In this document: positions 33,423 through 42,198 of the stretch, piece by piece
Layout of the letters: each line of letters opens with the position of its first letter
Position numbering within the stretch: the first letter of the stretch is position 1
NCBI GenBank assembly: GCA_016284315.1
Contig: JAEEOO010000021.1
Coordinates: forward strand, 1-56,385
Origin: Lachnospiraceae bacterium
GTDB lineage: Bacteria; Bacillota; Clostridia; Lachnospirales; Lachnospiraceae
Direction of reading: 5' to 3'
DNA length: 56,385 bases
Position numbers and translations under genes: made by a program
Notes under the pieces: generated by a model
What the model saw: only the letters and a program-made list of their open reading frames with translations
What the model was told of the DNA's origin: nothing
Database searches by the model: none

Positions 33423-35114
33423 ATGTTACAAAGTATACATGTTAAAAATCTGGCTTTGATAGAAGAGACCGAAGTGGAATTCACCGAAGGCCTCAATATC
33501 ATTACCGGTGAAACGGGTGCAGGTAAATCGCTTCTTATCGGATCGGTTAACCTTGCTCTCGGCGGAAAGTTTGATGCATCCCTTTTAAGAAAGGGTGCCG
33601 ATTCCGGATATGTTGAGCTTGTGTTTAACAGTAAGGACAAAAAGGTTTTGGATACCCTTCGGGACATGGATATTGAGCCCGAGGAGGACGGAAACATCAT
33701 CCTTACAAGAAAGCTCATGCAGGGAAAGAGTTCATGTAAGATTAACGGCGAGAATGTTACCGCAAAACAGGTACAGGCTCTTGCCGAGGATCTTATCGAT
33801 ATCCACGGTCAGCACGAGCATCAAAGTTTGTTAAAGAAGTCAAAGCACCTTGAGATACTTGATGCCTACGGAGAAAAGGAACTTGATAAGCTCCTTAAGG
33901 ACGTGGCAGAGTGCTTCAAGGAATATAAAGAAGCTTTAAAGGAACTTTCGGAAAACGAAAAAGATACCTCGGATATCGAGAGAGAAAAATCCCTTCTTGA
34001 GTTCGAGTGTAACGAGATCGAAGCGGCTGCTCTTGAGATCGGAGAGGACGAGAAGCTTGAAGAAAAGTATTCTCTTATGTCCAACTCAAGAAAGATCGTG
34101 GAAGCCTTAAACGAGGCTCACAACGCCACATCCGAAAGCGAAGGAAATGCTGCCGAACTTATCGGCATGGCTCTCAGGAGCGTAGGAAGCGTTTCCGGAT
34201 ATGACAAGAAAATAGAATCCCTGGAAAGCCAGCTGGCCGATATCGAAGGCCTTATGAATGACTTTAACAGGGAACTTTCAGGATATATGTCCGACCTTAC
34301 TTTTGAAGAGGGAGAATTTGAGAGTATCACCGAAAGGCTTGATCTTATCAATAACTTCAAGAGAAAGTATGGTGACAGCATTGAAGAAATTATAAAATAT
34401 TCGGAAAATGCCAGGGAAAAACTTGACAAATATGCCGACTATGAAGGATATATATATAGGCTGAAAGAAAAAGCGGATTCGCTTAAAAAAGACCTTTATA
34501 AAAAGTGCGAAGCCCTCTCAAAAAAGAGAAAAGAAGTGGCGAAAGTACTTGGCGAAAAGCTTAAGGAATCCCTTGTGGGGCTTAACTTCCTTACTGTTGA
34601 ATTTGAGATCGACGTAAGGAGCGAGAACGAGCCCACAGCAAAGGGTTACGATGAGGTTGAATTCCTCATTTCAACCAATCCCGGCGAGGCATTAAAGCCT
34701 CTGGGAAGCGTCGCCAGCGGCGGTGAACTTTCAAGGATCATGCTTGGAATCAAGACCGTTATGGCGGCACAGGACAGTATTGATACTTTGATATTTGATG
34801 AGATAGATTCCGGTATCAGCGGAAGAACGGCATGGAAGGTTTCTGAGCAGTTGGGGCTGCTTGGAAAGAAGCATCAGGTGCTTTGCATTACACACCTGCC
34901 GCAGATCGCCGCAATGGCAGATGCCCATTTCGTTATCGAGAAACAGGCATCGGAAGGATCAACCATTACAAATGTCAGATATATAGAAGGTGAAGAATCT
35001 GTGGCAGAGCTTGCAAGGCTTTTGGGAAGCGACGAAGAGTCGGAAGCAGCATTGGCGAATGCCGGAGACATGAAGCAAAAAGCTCAGGAGTACAAACAGG
35101 GCACGGGGGAATAA
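33423..35114 (+). CDS. recN: DNA repair protein RecN
   Basis: SMC-like ATPase in double-strand break repair, 563 residues. Walker A GETGAGKSLLIG, long coiled coil from about 155 to 370, signature SGGELSRIMLGIK and Walker B DTLIFDEIDSGISG. In sporulating Firmicutes spoIVB and spo0A normally come next; here typA does. Confidence 0.96.
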   Translation: MLQSIHVKNLALIEETEVEFTEGLNIITGETGAGKSLLIGSVNLALGGKFDASLLRKGADSGYVELVFNSKDKKVLDTLRDMDIEPEEDGNIILTRKLMQGKSSCKINGENVTAKQVQALAEDLIDIHGQHEHQSLLKKSKHLEILDAYGEKELDKLLKDVAECFKEYKEALKELSENEKDTSDIEREKSLLEFECNEIEAAALEIGEDEKLEEKYSLMSNSRKIVEALNEAHNATSESEGNAAELIGMALRSVGSVSGYDKKIESLESQLADIEGLMNDFNRELSGYMSDLTFEEGEFESITERLDLINNFKRKYGDSIEEIIKYSENAREKLDKYADYEGYIYRLKEKADSLKKDLYKKCEALSKKRKEVAKVLGEKLKESLVGLNFLTVEFEIDVRSENEPTAKGYDEVEFLISTNPGEALKPLGSVASGGELSRIMLGIKTVMAAQDSIDTLIFDEIDSGISGRTAWKVSEQLGLLGKKHQVLCITHLPQIAAMADAHFVIEKQASEGSTITNVRYIEGEESVAELARLLGSDEESEAALANAGDMKQKAQEYKQGTGE

Positions 35115-35156
35115 GGAAAATGAAAAGATAATATTTTTTAAGAGGATTATGAAGAA

Positions 35157-36995
35157 ATGAGACAGAAAAGAGAAAATGTAAGAAACATTGCGATCATTGC
35201 CCACGTTGACCATGGTAAGACCACTCTTGTAGACGAGCTTTTAAAGCAGAGCGGTGTATTCCGTGATAATCAGGAAGTAGCTGAGCGTGTTATGGACTCC
35301 AACGATATCGAGAGAGAAAGAGGAATCACCATCCTTTCCAAGAACACCGCAGTTATGTACAAGGACACCAAGATCAATATCATCGACACTCCCGGCCACG
35401 CTGATTTCGGCGGAGAAGTTGAGCGAGTTCTTAAGATGGTAAACGGTGTAGTTCTCGTGGTTGATGCTTTTGAAGGCGCAATGCCCCAGACCAAGTTCGT
35501 GCTCAGAAAGGCACTTGAACTTAAACTTCCCGTTATTGTATGTATCAACAAGATCGACAGACCCGAAGCAAGACCCAATGAAGTTGTAGATGAAGTACTT
35601 GAGCTTTTCCTTGAGCTCGATGCAGACGATTCACAGCTTGATTGTCCTTTCGTATTCGCTTCCGCTAAGGCAGGTATCGCATCCCTTGATGCAGATGAGC
35701 CCGGAACCGATATGGAGCCTCTCTTCGAGACTATCTTAGATTATATTCCTGCTCCCGAGGGAGACCCCGATGCAGGTACACAGGTACTTATCAGCACCAT
35801 CGATTACAACGAGTACGTCGGACGTATCGGTGTAGGTAAAGTTGATAACGGTACCATCAAGGTTAACCAGGACGTAGTTATCTGTAACCATCATGAGCCT
35901 GATAAGCAGGTTAAGGTTAAGGTTAGCAAACTTTACGAGTATGACGGACTTAACAAGGTAGAAGTTAAGGAAGCCGGAATCGGATCAATCGTTGCGATCT
36001 CAGGTATTGCAGACATTCATATCGGAGATACCCTTTGCTCTCCCGATGCAGTAAATCCCATTCCTTTCCAGAAGATCTCAGAGCCTACCATAGCGATGGA
36101 TTTCATTGTTAACGATTCGCCTCTTGCAGGTCAGGAAGGAAAGTACGTTACCAGCCGTCATATCAGAGAAAGACTTTTAAAGGAATTAAATACCGACGTT
36201 TCACTTCGTGTTGAAGAGACCGATTCAACCGACAGATTCAAGGTAAGCGGAAGAGGAGAACTTCATCTTTCAGTCCTTATCGAGAATATGCGTCGTGAAG
36301 GATTTGAATTCGCTGTGTCAAAGGCACAGGTTCTCTATAAAGAGGACGAGAACGGAAAGCGTCTTGAGCCCATGGAACTTGCATATATCGACGTTCCCAA
36401 TGACTTTGCCGGAGCTGTTATCGAGAAGCTCGGTCAGAGAAAGGGTGAACTCAGAAATATGGGCAGCATCTCAGGAGGCACCTATACAAGACTTGAGTTC
36501 TCAATCCCTTCAAGAGGACTTATCGGATATCGTGGTGAGTTTATGACCGATACCAAGGGCAACGGAATCATCAATACCACCTTCGACGGATATGCTCCTT
36601 ACAAGGGAGACATCTCTTATCGTAAGCAGGGATCACTCATCGCTTTCGAAGCAGGAGAGGCTATAACTTATGGTCTTTTCAATGCACAGGAAAGAGGAAC
36701 TCTTTTCATCGGTCCCGGCGAAAAAGTATACGCTGGAATGGTAGTTGGACAGACCGGTAAGGCTGAAGACATCGAAGTTAATGTCTGCAAGAAAAAACAG
36801 CTTACCAATACCCGTTCTTCCAGCGCAGATGAAGCATTGAGACTTACTCCTCCCAGGATCCTTTCACTGGAGCAGGCTCTTGATTTCATCGAGACCGATG
36901 AGCTTTTGGAAGTAACCCCTACCAAGCTTCGTATCAGAAAGAAGCTTCTTGATTCAAGGCTCAGAAAACGTGCAGGATTCGCACAAAATCAATAA
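35157..36995 (+). CDS. typA: Translational GTPase TypA/BipA
   Basis: Ribosome-associated GTPase involved in stress and ribosome assembly, 612 residues. G motifs AHVDHGKTTLVDELL, RERGITILSKN, DTPGHADFGGEVER and NKIDRPEARP; C-terminal BipA-specific domain with RGLIGYRGEFMTDTKG and NTRSSSADEALRLTPPR. Normal length. Confidence 0.97.
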   Translation: MRQKRENVRNIAIIAHVDHGKTTLVDELLKQSGVFRDNQEVAERVMDSNDIERERGITILSKNTAVMYKDTKINIIDTPGHADFGGEVERVLKMVNGVVLVVDAFEGAMPQTKFVLRKALELKLPVIVCINKIDRPEARPNEVVDEVLELFLELDADDSQLDCPFVFASAKAGIASLDADEPGTDMEPLFETILDYIPAPEGDPDAGTQVLISTIDYNEYVGRIGVGKVDNGTIKVNQDVVICNHHEPDKQVKVKVSKLYEYDGLNKVEVKEAGIGSIVAISGIADIHIGDTLCSPDAVNPIPFQKISEPTIAMDFIVNDSPLAGQEGKYVTSRHIRERLLKELNTDVSLRVEETDSTDRFKVSGRGELHLSVLIENMRREGFEFAVSKAQVLYKEDENGKRLEPMELAYIDVPNDFAGAVIEKLGQRKGELRNMGSISGGTYTRLEFSIPSRGLIGYRGEFMTDTKGNGIINTTFDGYAPYKGDISYRKQGSLIAFEAGEAITYGLFNAQERGTLFIGPGEKVYAGMVVGQTGKAEDIEVNVCKKKQLTNTRSSSADEALRLTPPRILSLEQALDFIETDELLEVTPTKLRIRKKLLDSRLRKRAGFAQNQ

Positions 36996-37042
36996 TTTAG
37001 CGCGCTAAAGTGGTTGATGATAGATATTTATGGTGTTATAAT
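36996..37042 (+). promoter_or_regulatory. dapA promoter with a 14-bp palindrome upstream
   Basis: Perfect palindrome TTTAGCGCGCTAAA (36996-37009), then -35 TTGATG (37014-37019), 17-base spacer, and TGT-TATAAT (37037-37042). The palindrome abuts the -35 and could be an operator, or the remains of a typA terminator, though no T-run follows. The roughly 50-base leader is too short for a lysine riboswitch. Confidence 0.65.
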
Positions 37043-37092
37043 CATTTTGATTTAATTATAACTTACAAGTTTTTGCGAAAAGAGGATATTAT

Positions 37093-37977
37093 ATGTCTAT
37101 TTTTACAGGATCCGGTGTTGCAATTGTTACACCTATGAAGTCAAATGGTGAGATAGATTACCCTGCATTTGAAAAGCTCATCGAGTTTCAGATTGCAGGC
37201 GGAACAGATGCTATTATTGTATGCGGAACTACAGGCGAAGCATCAACTCAGAGCCACGAGGAGCATCTTGAGACAGTTAAGTTTTGTGTAGATGTAGTTA
37301 AGAAGAGAGTTCCCGTTATCGCAGGAACCGGTTCTAACTGCACCGAGACTGCAGTATACCTCTCTAAAGAGGCTGAAAGCTATGGCGTAGACGCAGTTCT
37401 TCTCGTTAGCCCTTACTACAACAAGGCTACTCAGAACGGTCTTTATCAGCACTTCAAGACTACTGCGGACGCAATCAATATCCCTGTTATCCTTTACAAT
37501 GTTCCCAGCAGAACAGGATGCAACATCCTTCCTGAGACTGTTGTCAGACTTGCAAAGGATTGCAAAAACATTGTAGCTATTAAAGAAGCCAGCGGAAACA
37601 TCAGCCAGATTGCTCATCTTGCAGCAATCAGCAAGGGTTGCATTGATATTTATTCCGGTAACGATGACCAGATTATTCCCATCATGTCACTTGGTGGAAT
37701 CGGTGTTATCTCCGTGCTTGCAAACGTAGCTCCCAAGCAGACTCATGACATGTGTCAGGCATTCCTTGACGGAGACGCTAAGAAGGCATGTGCTGAACAG
37801 CTCAGAGCTCTTGATCTTTGCAATGCGCTTTTCTGTGAGGTTAACCCTATTCCCGTTAAGAAAGCAGTTGAGCTTATGGGCCTTGCTCCCGGTGGACTTC
37901 GCCTTCCTCTTACAGAGATGGAGCCTGCCAATGTGGAGAGACTTACTAAGACAATGAAGGAATACGGAATTCTCTAA
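37093..37977 (+). CDS. dapA: 4-hydroxy-tetrahydrodipicolinate synthase
   Basis: Condenses pyruvate with aspartate semialdehyde in lysine/diaminopimelate synthesis; 294 residues. Schiff-base Lys near 164 in VAIKEASGN, the catalytic Tyr in ILYNVPSRTG, Thr pair in CGTTGEAST and GNDDQIIP. Followed 25 bases later by dapB, with GGGAGGA between. Confidence 0.96.
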   Translation: MSIFTGSGVAIVTPMKSNGEIDYPAFEKLIEFQIAGGTDAIIVCGTTGEASTQSHEEHLETVKFCVDVVKKRVPVIAGTGSNCTETAVYLSKEAESYGVDAVLLVSPYYNKATQNGLYQHFKTTADAINIPVILYNVPSRTGCNILPETVVRLAKDCKNIVAIKEASGNISQIAHLAAISKGCIDIYSGNDDQIIPIMSLGGIGVISVLANVAPKQTHDMCQAFLDGDAKKACAEQLRALDLCNALFCEVNPIPVKKAVELMGLAPGGLRLPLTEMEPANVERLTKTMKEYGIL

Positions 37978-38002
37978 TTTGGTCATGAGGGAGGAATAGA
38001 CA

Positions 38003-38776
38003 ATGGTTAATGTAGTGATGAACGGCTGCAACGGAAAAATGGGACAGGTTATTTCAGCTATCGTTGCTGCCGATAAGGATTTAAATATGCTTGCCGGTGT
38101 TGATCTGTTTGATGACGGACACAATTCATATCCGGTGGTTAAAGACGTTTATGATCTTCCTGCAGGTGCAGATGTAATTATCGATTTTTCAACTGCATCA
38201 GCCGTCGATAAACTCCTTGGTTATTGTAAAGAGAAGAACGTTCCCGTTGTGCTTTGCACCACCGGACTTTCAAAAGAACAGCTTGATAAAGTGGCTGAGA
38301 TTTCAAAGAGCGTAGCTGTTTTGAAGTCAGCAAATATGTCTCTTGGAGTAAATCTTCTTATGAAGGTTTTAAAGGAGTATGCGCCTATCCTTGCAGACAA
38401 CGGATTCGATATTGAAGTAGTAGAAAAGCATCACAATCTTAAACTTGACGCTCCCAGCGGAACAGCCATTGCACTTGCTGATTCAGTAAATGCCGCATTC
38501 CCTGAGGGAGAAAAGTATGAATATGTATTTGACAGAAGCAGCCGCAGACAGAAGAGACCTGTTAAAGAGATCGGCATCAGCGCTGTAAGAGGCGGAACTA
38601 TCGTGGGAGACCATGATGTGATCTTTGCAGGACAGGATGAAGTGGTTACTTTCTCACATACCGCATATTCAAAAGCACTTTTCGGTCGCGGCGCTGTTTC
38701 TGCAGCAAAGTTCCTTGCCGGAAAGCCTGCCGGAATGTACGACATGAGTGATGTTATCGAAGAACTTATCGGCTAA
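38003..38776 (+). CDS. dapB: 4-hydroxy-tetrahydrodipicolinate reductase
   Basis: Second step of the shared lysine/DAP branch, 257 residues. NAD(P)-binding GCNGKMGQ at the N-terminus, DFSTASAV, CTTGL, catalytic EKHHNLKLDAPSGTA and GGTIVGDHDVIFAG. In operon with dapA; together they supply meso-DAP for peptidoglycan. Confidence 0.96.
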   Translation: MVNVVMNGCNGKMGQVISAIVAADKDLNMLAGVDLFDDGHNSYPVVKDVYDLPAGADVIIDFSTASAVDKLLGYCKEKNVPVVLCTTGLSKEQLDKVAEISKSVAVLKSANMSLGVNLLMKVLKEYAPILADNGFDIEVVEKHHNLKLDAPSGTAIALADSVNAAFPEGEKYEYVFDRSSRRQKRPVKEIGISAVRGGTIVGDHDVIFAGQDEVVTFSHTAYSKALFGRGAVSAAKFLAGKPAGMYDMSDVIEELIG

Positions 38777-38793
38777 AGATAAAGATCAAAAAA

Positions 38794-39573
38794 ATGGAAT
38801 TTCGTCCCTGTATTGATATTCATAACGGAAAAGTTAAACAGATAGTAGGAAGCTCGCTTACGGATAAAAATGATCATGCCACAGAGAATTTTGTGGCGGA
38901 ACGTAACGCGGGCTTCTACGCGTGTCTGTACAAGGAATACGGACTTAAGGGCGGACATATAATCCTTTTAAATCCCAAGGAAAGTTCTTACTATGAAGCT
39001 ACAAAGATCCAGGCTCTTGAGGCTTTAAAGGCATACCCGGGAGGTATGCAGCTTGGAGGCGGGATAACTCCCGAAACTGCAGGAGAATTTCTTGAGGCAG
39101 GAGCCTCACATGTGATCGTTACATCCTATGTTTTTAAAGATGGATGTATCAATTATGATAATCTCAAAAAAATCTCTAAAGCCGTTGGAAGTGACAGGCT
39201 TGTTCTTGACCTTAGCTGTCGTAAGACAGAAGATGGATACAAGGTTGTTACAGACAGATGGCAAAAGATCAGTAATGAAACTGTAGATCTCAATCTTCTG
39301 AAAAATCTTTCCGAGTATTGTGATGAGTATCTCATTCATGCTGTGGATGTGGAGGGTAAAAACTCAGGCATAGAAACTGAGCTTGTAAAAATGCTTTCCG
39401 AGTACACCGATAAAACCGTGACCTATGCAGGTGGTGTCCACAGTTACGAGGACATGGAGATACTGGACAAATACGGAAACTCCAAAATTAATATGACAAT
39501 AGGAAGTGCTCTCGATCTTTTCGGAGGCAGTCTTTCTTTTGAAAAAATAGCAATTAAATACGGTCAAAAATAG
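38794..39573 (+). CDS. Eukaryotic-type ProFAR isomerase (HisA/HIS6-like)
   Basis: 259-residue TIM barrel that resembles the eukaryotic-type HisA subfamily (yeast HIS6) rather than the common bacterial HisA. Seen: FRPCIDIHNGKVKQIVG at the N-terminus, the distinctive FYACLYKEYGLKGGHIILLN, LGGGITPE, LVLDLSCRK and VTYAGGVHSYEDM. Expected reaction is the Amadori rearrangement in histidine synthesis. It is not beside other his genes but follows dapB by 17 bases with only a weak binding site. Identification of the subfamily rests on recalled patterns. Confidence 0.8.
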   Translation: MEFRPCIDIHNGKVKQIVGSSLTDKNDHATENFVAERNAGFYACLYKEYGLKGGHIILLNPKESSYYEATKIQALEALKAYPGGMQLGGGITPETAGEFLEAGASHVIVTSYVFKDGCINYDNLKKISKAVGSDRLVLDLSCRKTEDGYKVVTDRWQKISNETVDLNLLKNLSEYCDEYLIHAVDVEGKNSGIETELVKMLSEYTDKTVTYAGGVHSYEDMEILDKYGNSKINMTIGSALDLFGGSLSFEKIAIKYGQK

Positions 39574-39603
39574 GGCCCGGATATTACAGAATTGTTAAAA
39601 AAG

Positions 39604-39632
39604 TTGCGGAATATTGTAATTTATGTTATCCT
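39604..39632 (+). promoter_or_regulatory. Promoter of the LytM-like/bactofilin operon
   Basis: TTGCGG (39604-39609), 17-base spacer, then TGT-TATCCT (39627-39632). CGGAGG at about 39646 serves the TTG start at 39661. Confidence 0.5.
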
Positions 39633-39660
39633 TTTTTAATCTGGTGCGGAGGTATTTTTT

Positions 39661-40398
39661 TTGAGTAATAAATATTTATTTACTCTCAAGCCCAGTTCGC
39701 ACAAACGTAAGACCTACAGACATTTAATCTTAGCGTCTGACGATACCGAAACAAGACCCAAGGTTTTGAAATACAATATTTCAGTATTTATTATTATATT
39801 TGCTGTCATATTGTTTGCTTTCGGTGGATTTGTAGGACTGTTTATTTTTGAGAGTAAACTACCCATTTCATTAGAGAGCAAGATCTTAGAGCAGGAAAAG
39901 GAGATCAAAGCACTCAACGAGGAAAACGATTCCCTTAATTCCGAGATCGCTTCTCTAAACAATACAATTGAAATTTTGAGTAATACCGTTACAACCAAAA
40001 CGGCCAACGAAGCTGAACTTGTGGAAGCTATCGAATCTCAGGCAATTCCTTCGGAATTTCCTTTGACAGGAGGAGCTTCTTTCAAGGAAAATACGGATGA
40101 CATTCCTGAATGTGTATTTACTGCTTCAGAAGGAACAACAGTGGTTGCAACAGCTTCGGGTGTTGTAGAAGACATACTCGAAGACGAGACATACGGTAAT
40201 GTTGTTGTGATTGACCATGCCAATGGTTATAAGACTTATTATAAAAACAAAGGTGATTCTGTAGTCAAAAAGGGTGATTCAGTTTCACCCGGAACGACTT
40301 TATTCATTATCGGAGCGGATAACACAGAGATGTGCTATCAGATTTCTAACAACGGTGACTTTATTAATCCGCTTGATATTTTGCAGATCAACGGATAA
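39661..40398 (+). CDS. Membrane-anchored LytM/M23-like protein, probably inactive
   Basis: 245 residues from a TTG start. One membrane segment (about 40-62), a coiled coil (about 75-115) and a C-terminal M23 fold recognisable from TTVVATASGVVEDI, YGNVVVIDHANGYKTYY and the end GDFINPLDIL. The zinc ligands are lost: no HxxxD precedes the domain, the usual YAH is YYK, and the HLHFEV strand reads MCYQIS. It therefore probably acts as a scaffold or regulator, as degenerate LytM proteins do elsewhere. It is 14 bases before a bactofilin gene, a pairing known from cell-shape modules. Confidence 0.8.
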   Translation: MSNKYLFTLKPSSHKRKTYRHLILASDDTETRPKVLKYNISVFIIIFAVILFAFGGFVGLFIFESKLPISLESKILEQEKEIKALNEENDSLNSEIASLNNTIEILSNTVTTKTANEAELVEAIESQAIPSEFPLTGGASFKENTDDIPECVFTASEGTTVVATASGVVEDILEDETYGNVVVIDHANGYKTYYKNKGDSVVKKGDSVSPGTTLFIIGADNTEMCYQISNNGDFINPLDILQING

Positions 40399-40412
40399 AA
40401 AGAGGAGACAAC

Positions 40413-40877
40413 ATGGCAAAAGAAACTATAAAGATTTCAACACTTATTGGTGCAGGAAGCACCTGCGACGGTGATTTCAAGTGTAGCGGAAGCTGCCGTA
40501 TCGATGGTACAGTAAACGGTAATGTTGAAATCGACGGAATGCTTATTCTTGGGGCAGTCGGAAAAGTAAACGGCGACATCCTTGCTAAGGGTGTTCAGAT
40601 CGGTGGCGAAGTAGTAGGAGACATTACTTCTCCCGAGCGTGCAGAGCTTACTTCAACAGCAAAGGTAATCGGAAATCTTACCACCAATGTTATTATCATT
40701 GATGAGAACGCTGTATTCCAGGGCGCAGTTAACATGAATCAGGAAGCACCCGCAAGAAAGGGTTTTGCTTTTAAGAAGACTGTAAAGGAAGATAAGAAGA
40801 CTGCAGCAATTGCAGTTTCAGAAGCTCTCAGAGCAGTAGACGGCGATACAGATAATATCGCAACCGAAGATCTCTAA
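40413..40877 (+). CDS. Bactofilin
   Basis: 154-residue bactofilin (polymer-forming cytoskeletal beta-helix). Gly/Val-rich repeats run from about residue 10 to 110: GAGSTCDGDFKCSGSCRIDG, TVNGNVEIDG, GKVNGDILAKGVQIGGEVVG, then a short charged tail. It starts behind GAGGAG, in operon with the LytM-like membrane protein, which may link the filament to the envelope. Confidence 0.93.
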   Translation: MAKETIKISTLIGAGSTCDGDFKCSGSCRIDGTVNGNVEIDGMLILGAVGKVNGDILAKGVQIGGEVVGDITSPERAELTSTAKVIGNLTTNVIIIDENAVFQGAVNMNQEAPARKGFAFKKTVKEDKKTAAIAVSEALRAVDGDTDNIATEDL

Positions 40878-40885
40878 GATAAATC

Positions 40886-40917
40886 AAGACAAGGGAATTA
40901 ATCCCTTGTCTTTTTTT
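40886..40917 (+). terminator. Terminator after bactofilin
   Basis: AAGACAAGGGA pairs with TCCCTTGTCTT around a short AT loop, followed by a run of seven T. Confidence 0.95.
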
Positions 40918-40924
40918 GTGCATT

Positions 40925-40949
40925 AAAAAGAGGAGCTTATCAGCTCCTC
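40925..40949 (-). terminator. Terminator after the YerC-like gene
   Basis: GAGGAGC/GCTCCTC stem with a 6-base loop; on the minus strand it is followed by TTTTT and lies 11 bases past the gene's stop. Confidence 0.88.
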
Positions 40950-40960
40950 CTATTTTTATA

Positions 40961-41260
40961 CTATTTGTTGTCTTTTTCTTTAAGTCTTGCAAGAACAAGA
41001 TCGTAACCGTCGTTACCGTATGAAAGAGAACGGTTTACGCGGCTGATGGTTGCGGTTGAGGCACCGGTCTTAGCTGCAATAGCGAGATATGTCTGATCGC
41101 TTTTGAGCATTGTAGCAACCTCGAAACGCTGTGACATTGACTGTAACTCGTTAACGGTACATAAATCCTCGAAAAAGTCGTAACATTCATCCAAATCGCG
41201 AAGCTGAAGTATTGCATTGAAGAGCGTGTCAGTGGCTTCAGTTCTTAATTTATCGTTCAT
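40961..41260 (-). CDS. YerC/YecD-family TrpR-like regulator
   Basis: 99-residue protein with the TrpR-repressor fold of the YerC family: DEC-YDFFEDLCTVNELQSMSQR and the helix-turn-helix TYLAIAAKTGASTATISRVNR. GGAGGA upstream on the minus strand supports the start. Divergent from the DUF1836 gene; the targets of YerC proteins are not established. Confidence 0.9.
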   Translation of the reverse strand: MNDKLRTEATDTLFNAILQLRDLDECYDFFEDLCTVNELQSMSQRFEVATMLKSDQTYLAIAAKTGASTATISRVNRSLSYGNDGYDLVLARLKEKDNK

Positions 41261-41348
41261 AATCTATCCTCCGTTTTATTTGCTTTCATGCGTTAAAACA
41301 TGAAACCAATTTCATTTTAACTCTTTGATGTGATAAAGTAAAGTAGAC

Positions 41349-41377
41349 TTGCCTATTTTGCCGAAAAAAACTATAAT
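41349..41377 (+). promoter_or_regulatory. Promoter of the DUF1836 gene
   Basis: TTGCCT (41349-41354), 17-base spacer and perfect TATAAT (41372-41377). Transcription would begin near 41384, past an upstream in-frame ATG (41381), which supports the ATG at 41411 as the start. Confidence 0.7.
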
Positions 41378-41410
41378 TATATGCGGACATTGTCCGGAGA
41401 GAGGTTTAAA

Positions 41411-42184
41411 ATGCAGGAACAGTCACTTGATCAGATACTCAATAAAATAGATAAAAAGATATCCGGCATCAACCCTATCGCTGTTGATGATATACCCACT
41501 GTTCCTCTCTATATGGATCAGCTTACCACCTTCATGGATTCAAAACTTCGCAGTACACTTCGTACTCCGACGGAAGATAAGGTCCTTACCAAGACCATGA
41601 TCAACAACTACGCCAAGAACGATCTTATTCCGCCGCCCATCAAGAAGAGGTATTCCAAAGATCATTTATATGAGCTTTTGTTTATTTTTTACTTCAAGAA
41701 TTTTATGTCCATCGGAGATATCCAGACCCTCCTTTCGCCCATTACTGCGAACTTCTTTGGAAAGCGCAAGGAGAAGGGTTTTGGAATAGAGGACATTTAT
41801 TCCAGAATGGCTGATATGCTTAAGGGATCCAGGACCAGGCTTAGAGAAGAATTAAGCCGTAATTATGCTTCCGTTGAACATGCTTTTGATGATGTAAACG
41901 AAGATAACAGAGAGTACCTCAAAAAGTTTGCCTTTATCTGTGAGCTTTCTTACGACATCTATTTAAAGAAATATATCATCGAGCAGATGGTTGATGAGAT
42001 CTCTAACGATTATATTATCGAAAGAGAAAGCGCCTACGAAGAGGAAATGCGCAAGAAGGCTGCCAAAGAAGCTACCATGGAGGCTATGCGTATAGCTAAG
42101 CTTAAGTCCGAAAAGGAGAAGGCAAGACTTGATAAAATCCGTGCCATGAAATTGTCCAAGGACCTTTATGGCAACAAGAAATGA
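41411..42184 (+). CDS. DUF1836 domain protein, putative MerR-like regulator
   Basis: 257 residues. The N-terminal half matches DUF1836, which has a MerR-type HTH character: LTKTMINNYAKNDLIPPPIK, then KRYSKDHLYELLFIFYF and MSIGDIQTLLSP. The C-terminal part is helical and strongly charged (EEMRKKAAKEATMEAMRIAK). Start at 41411 chosen from the GAGAGAGG site and the promoter position. It precedes pcrA by 14 bases. Function unknown. Confidence 0.82.
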   Translation: MQEQSLDQILNKIDKKISGINPIAVDDIPTVPLYMDQLTTFMDSKLRSTLRTPTEDKVLTKTMINNYAKNDLIPPPIKKRYSKDHLYELLFIFYFKNFMSIGDIQTLLSPITANFFGKRKEKGFGIEDIYSRMADMLKGSRTRLREELSRNYASVEHAFDDVNEDNREYLKKFAFICELSYDIYLKKYIIEQMVDEISNDYIIERESAYEEEMRKKAAKEATMEAMRIAKLKSEKEKARLDKIRAMKLSKDLYGNKK

Positions 42185-42198
42185 TTTAAAGGAAATAT

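Noticed and set aside
36996-37092. Lysine riboswitch before dapA
   Set aside because: The leader is only about 50 bases and lacks the multi-helix L-box layout.
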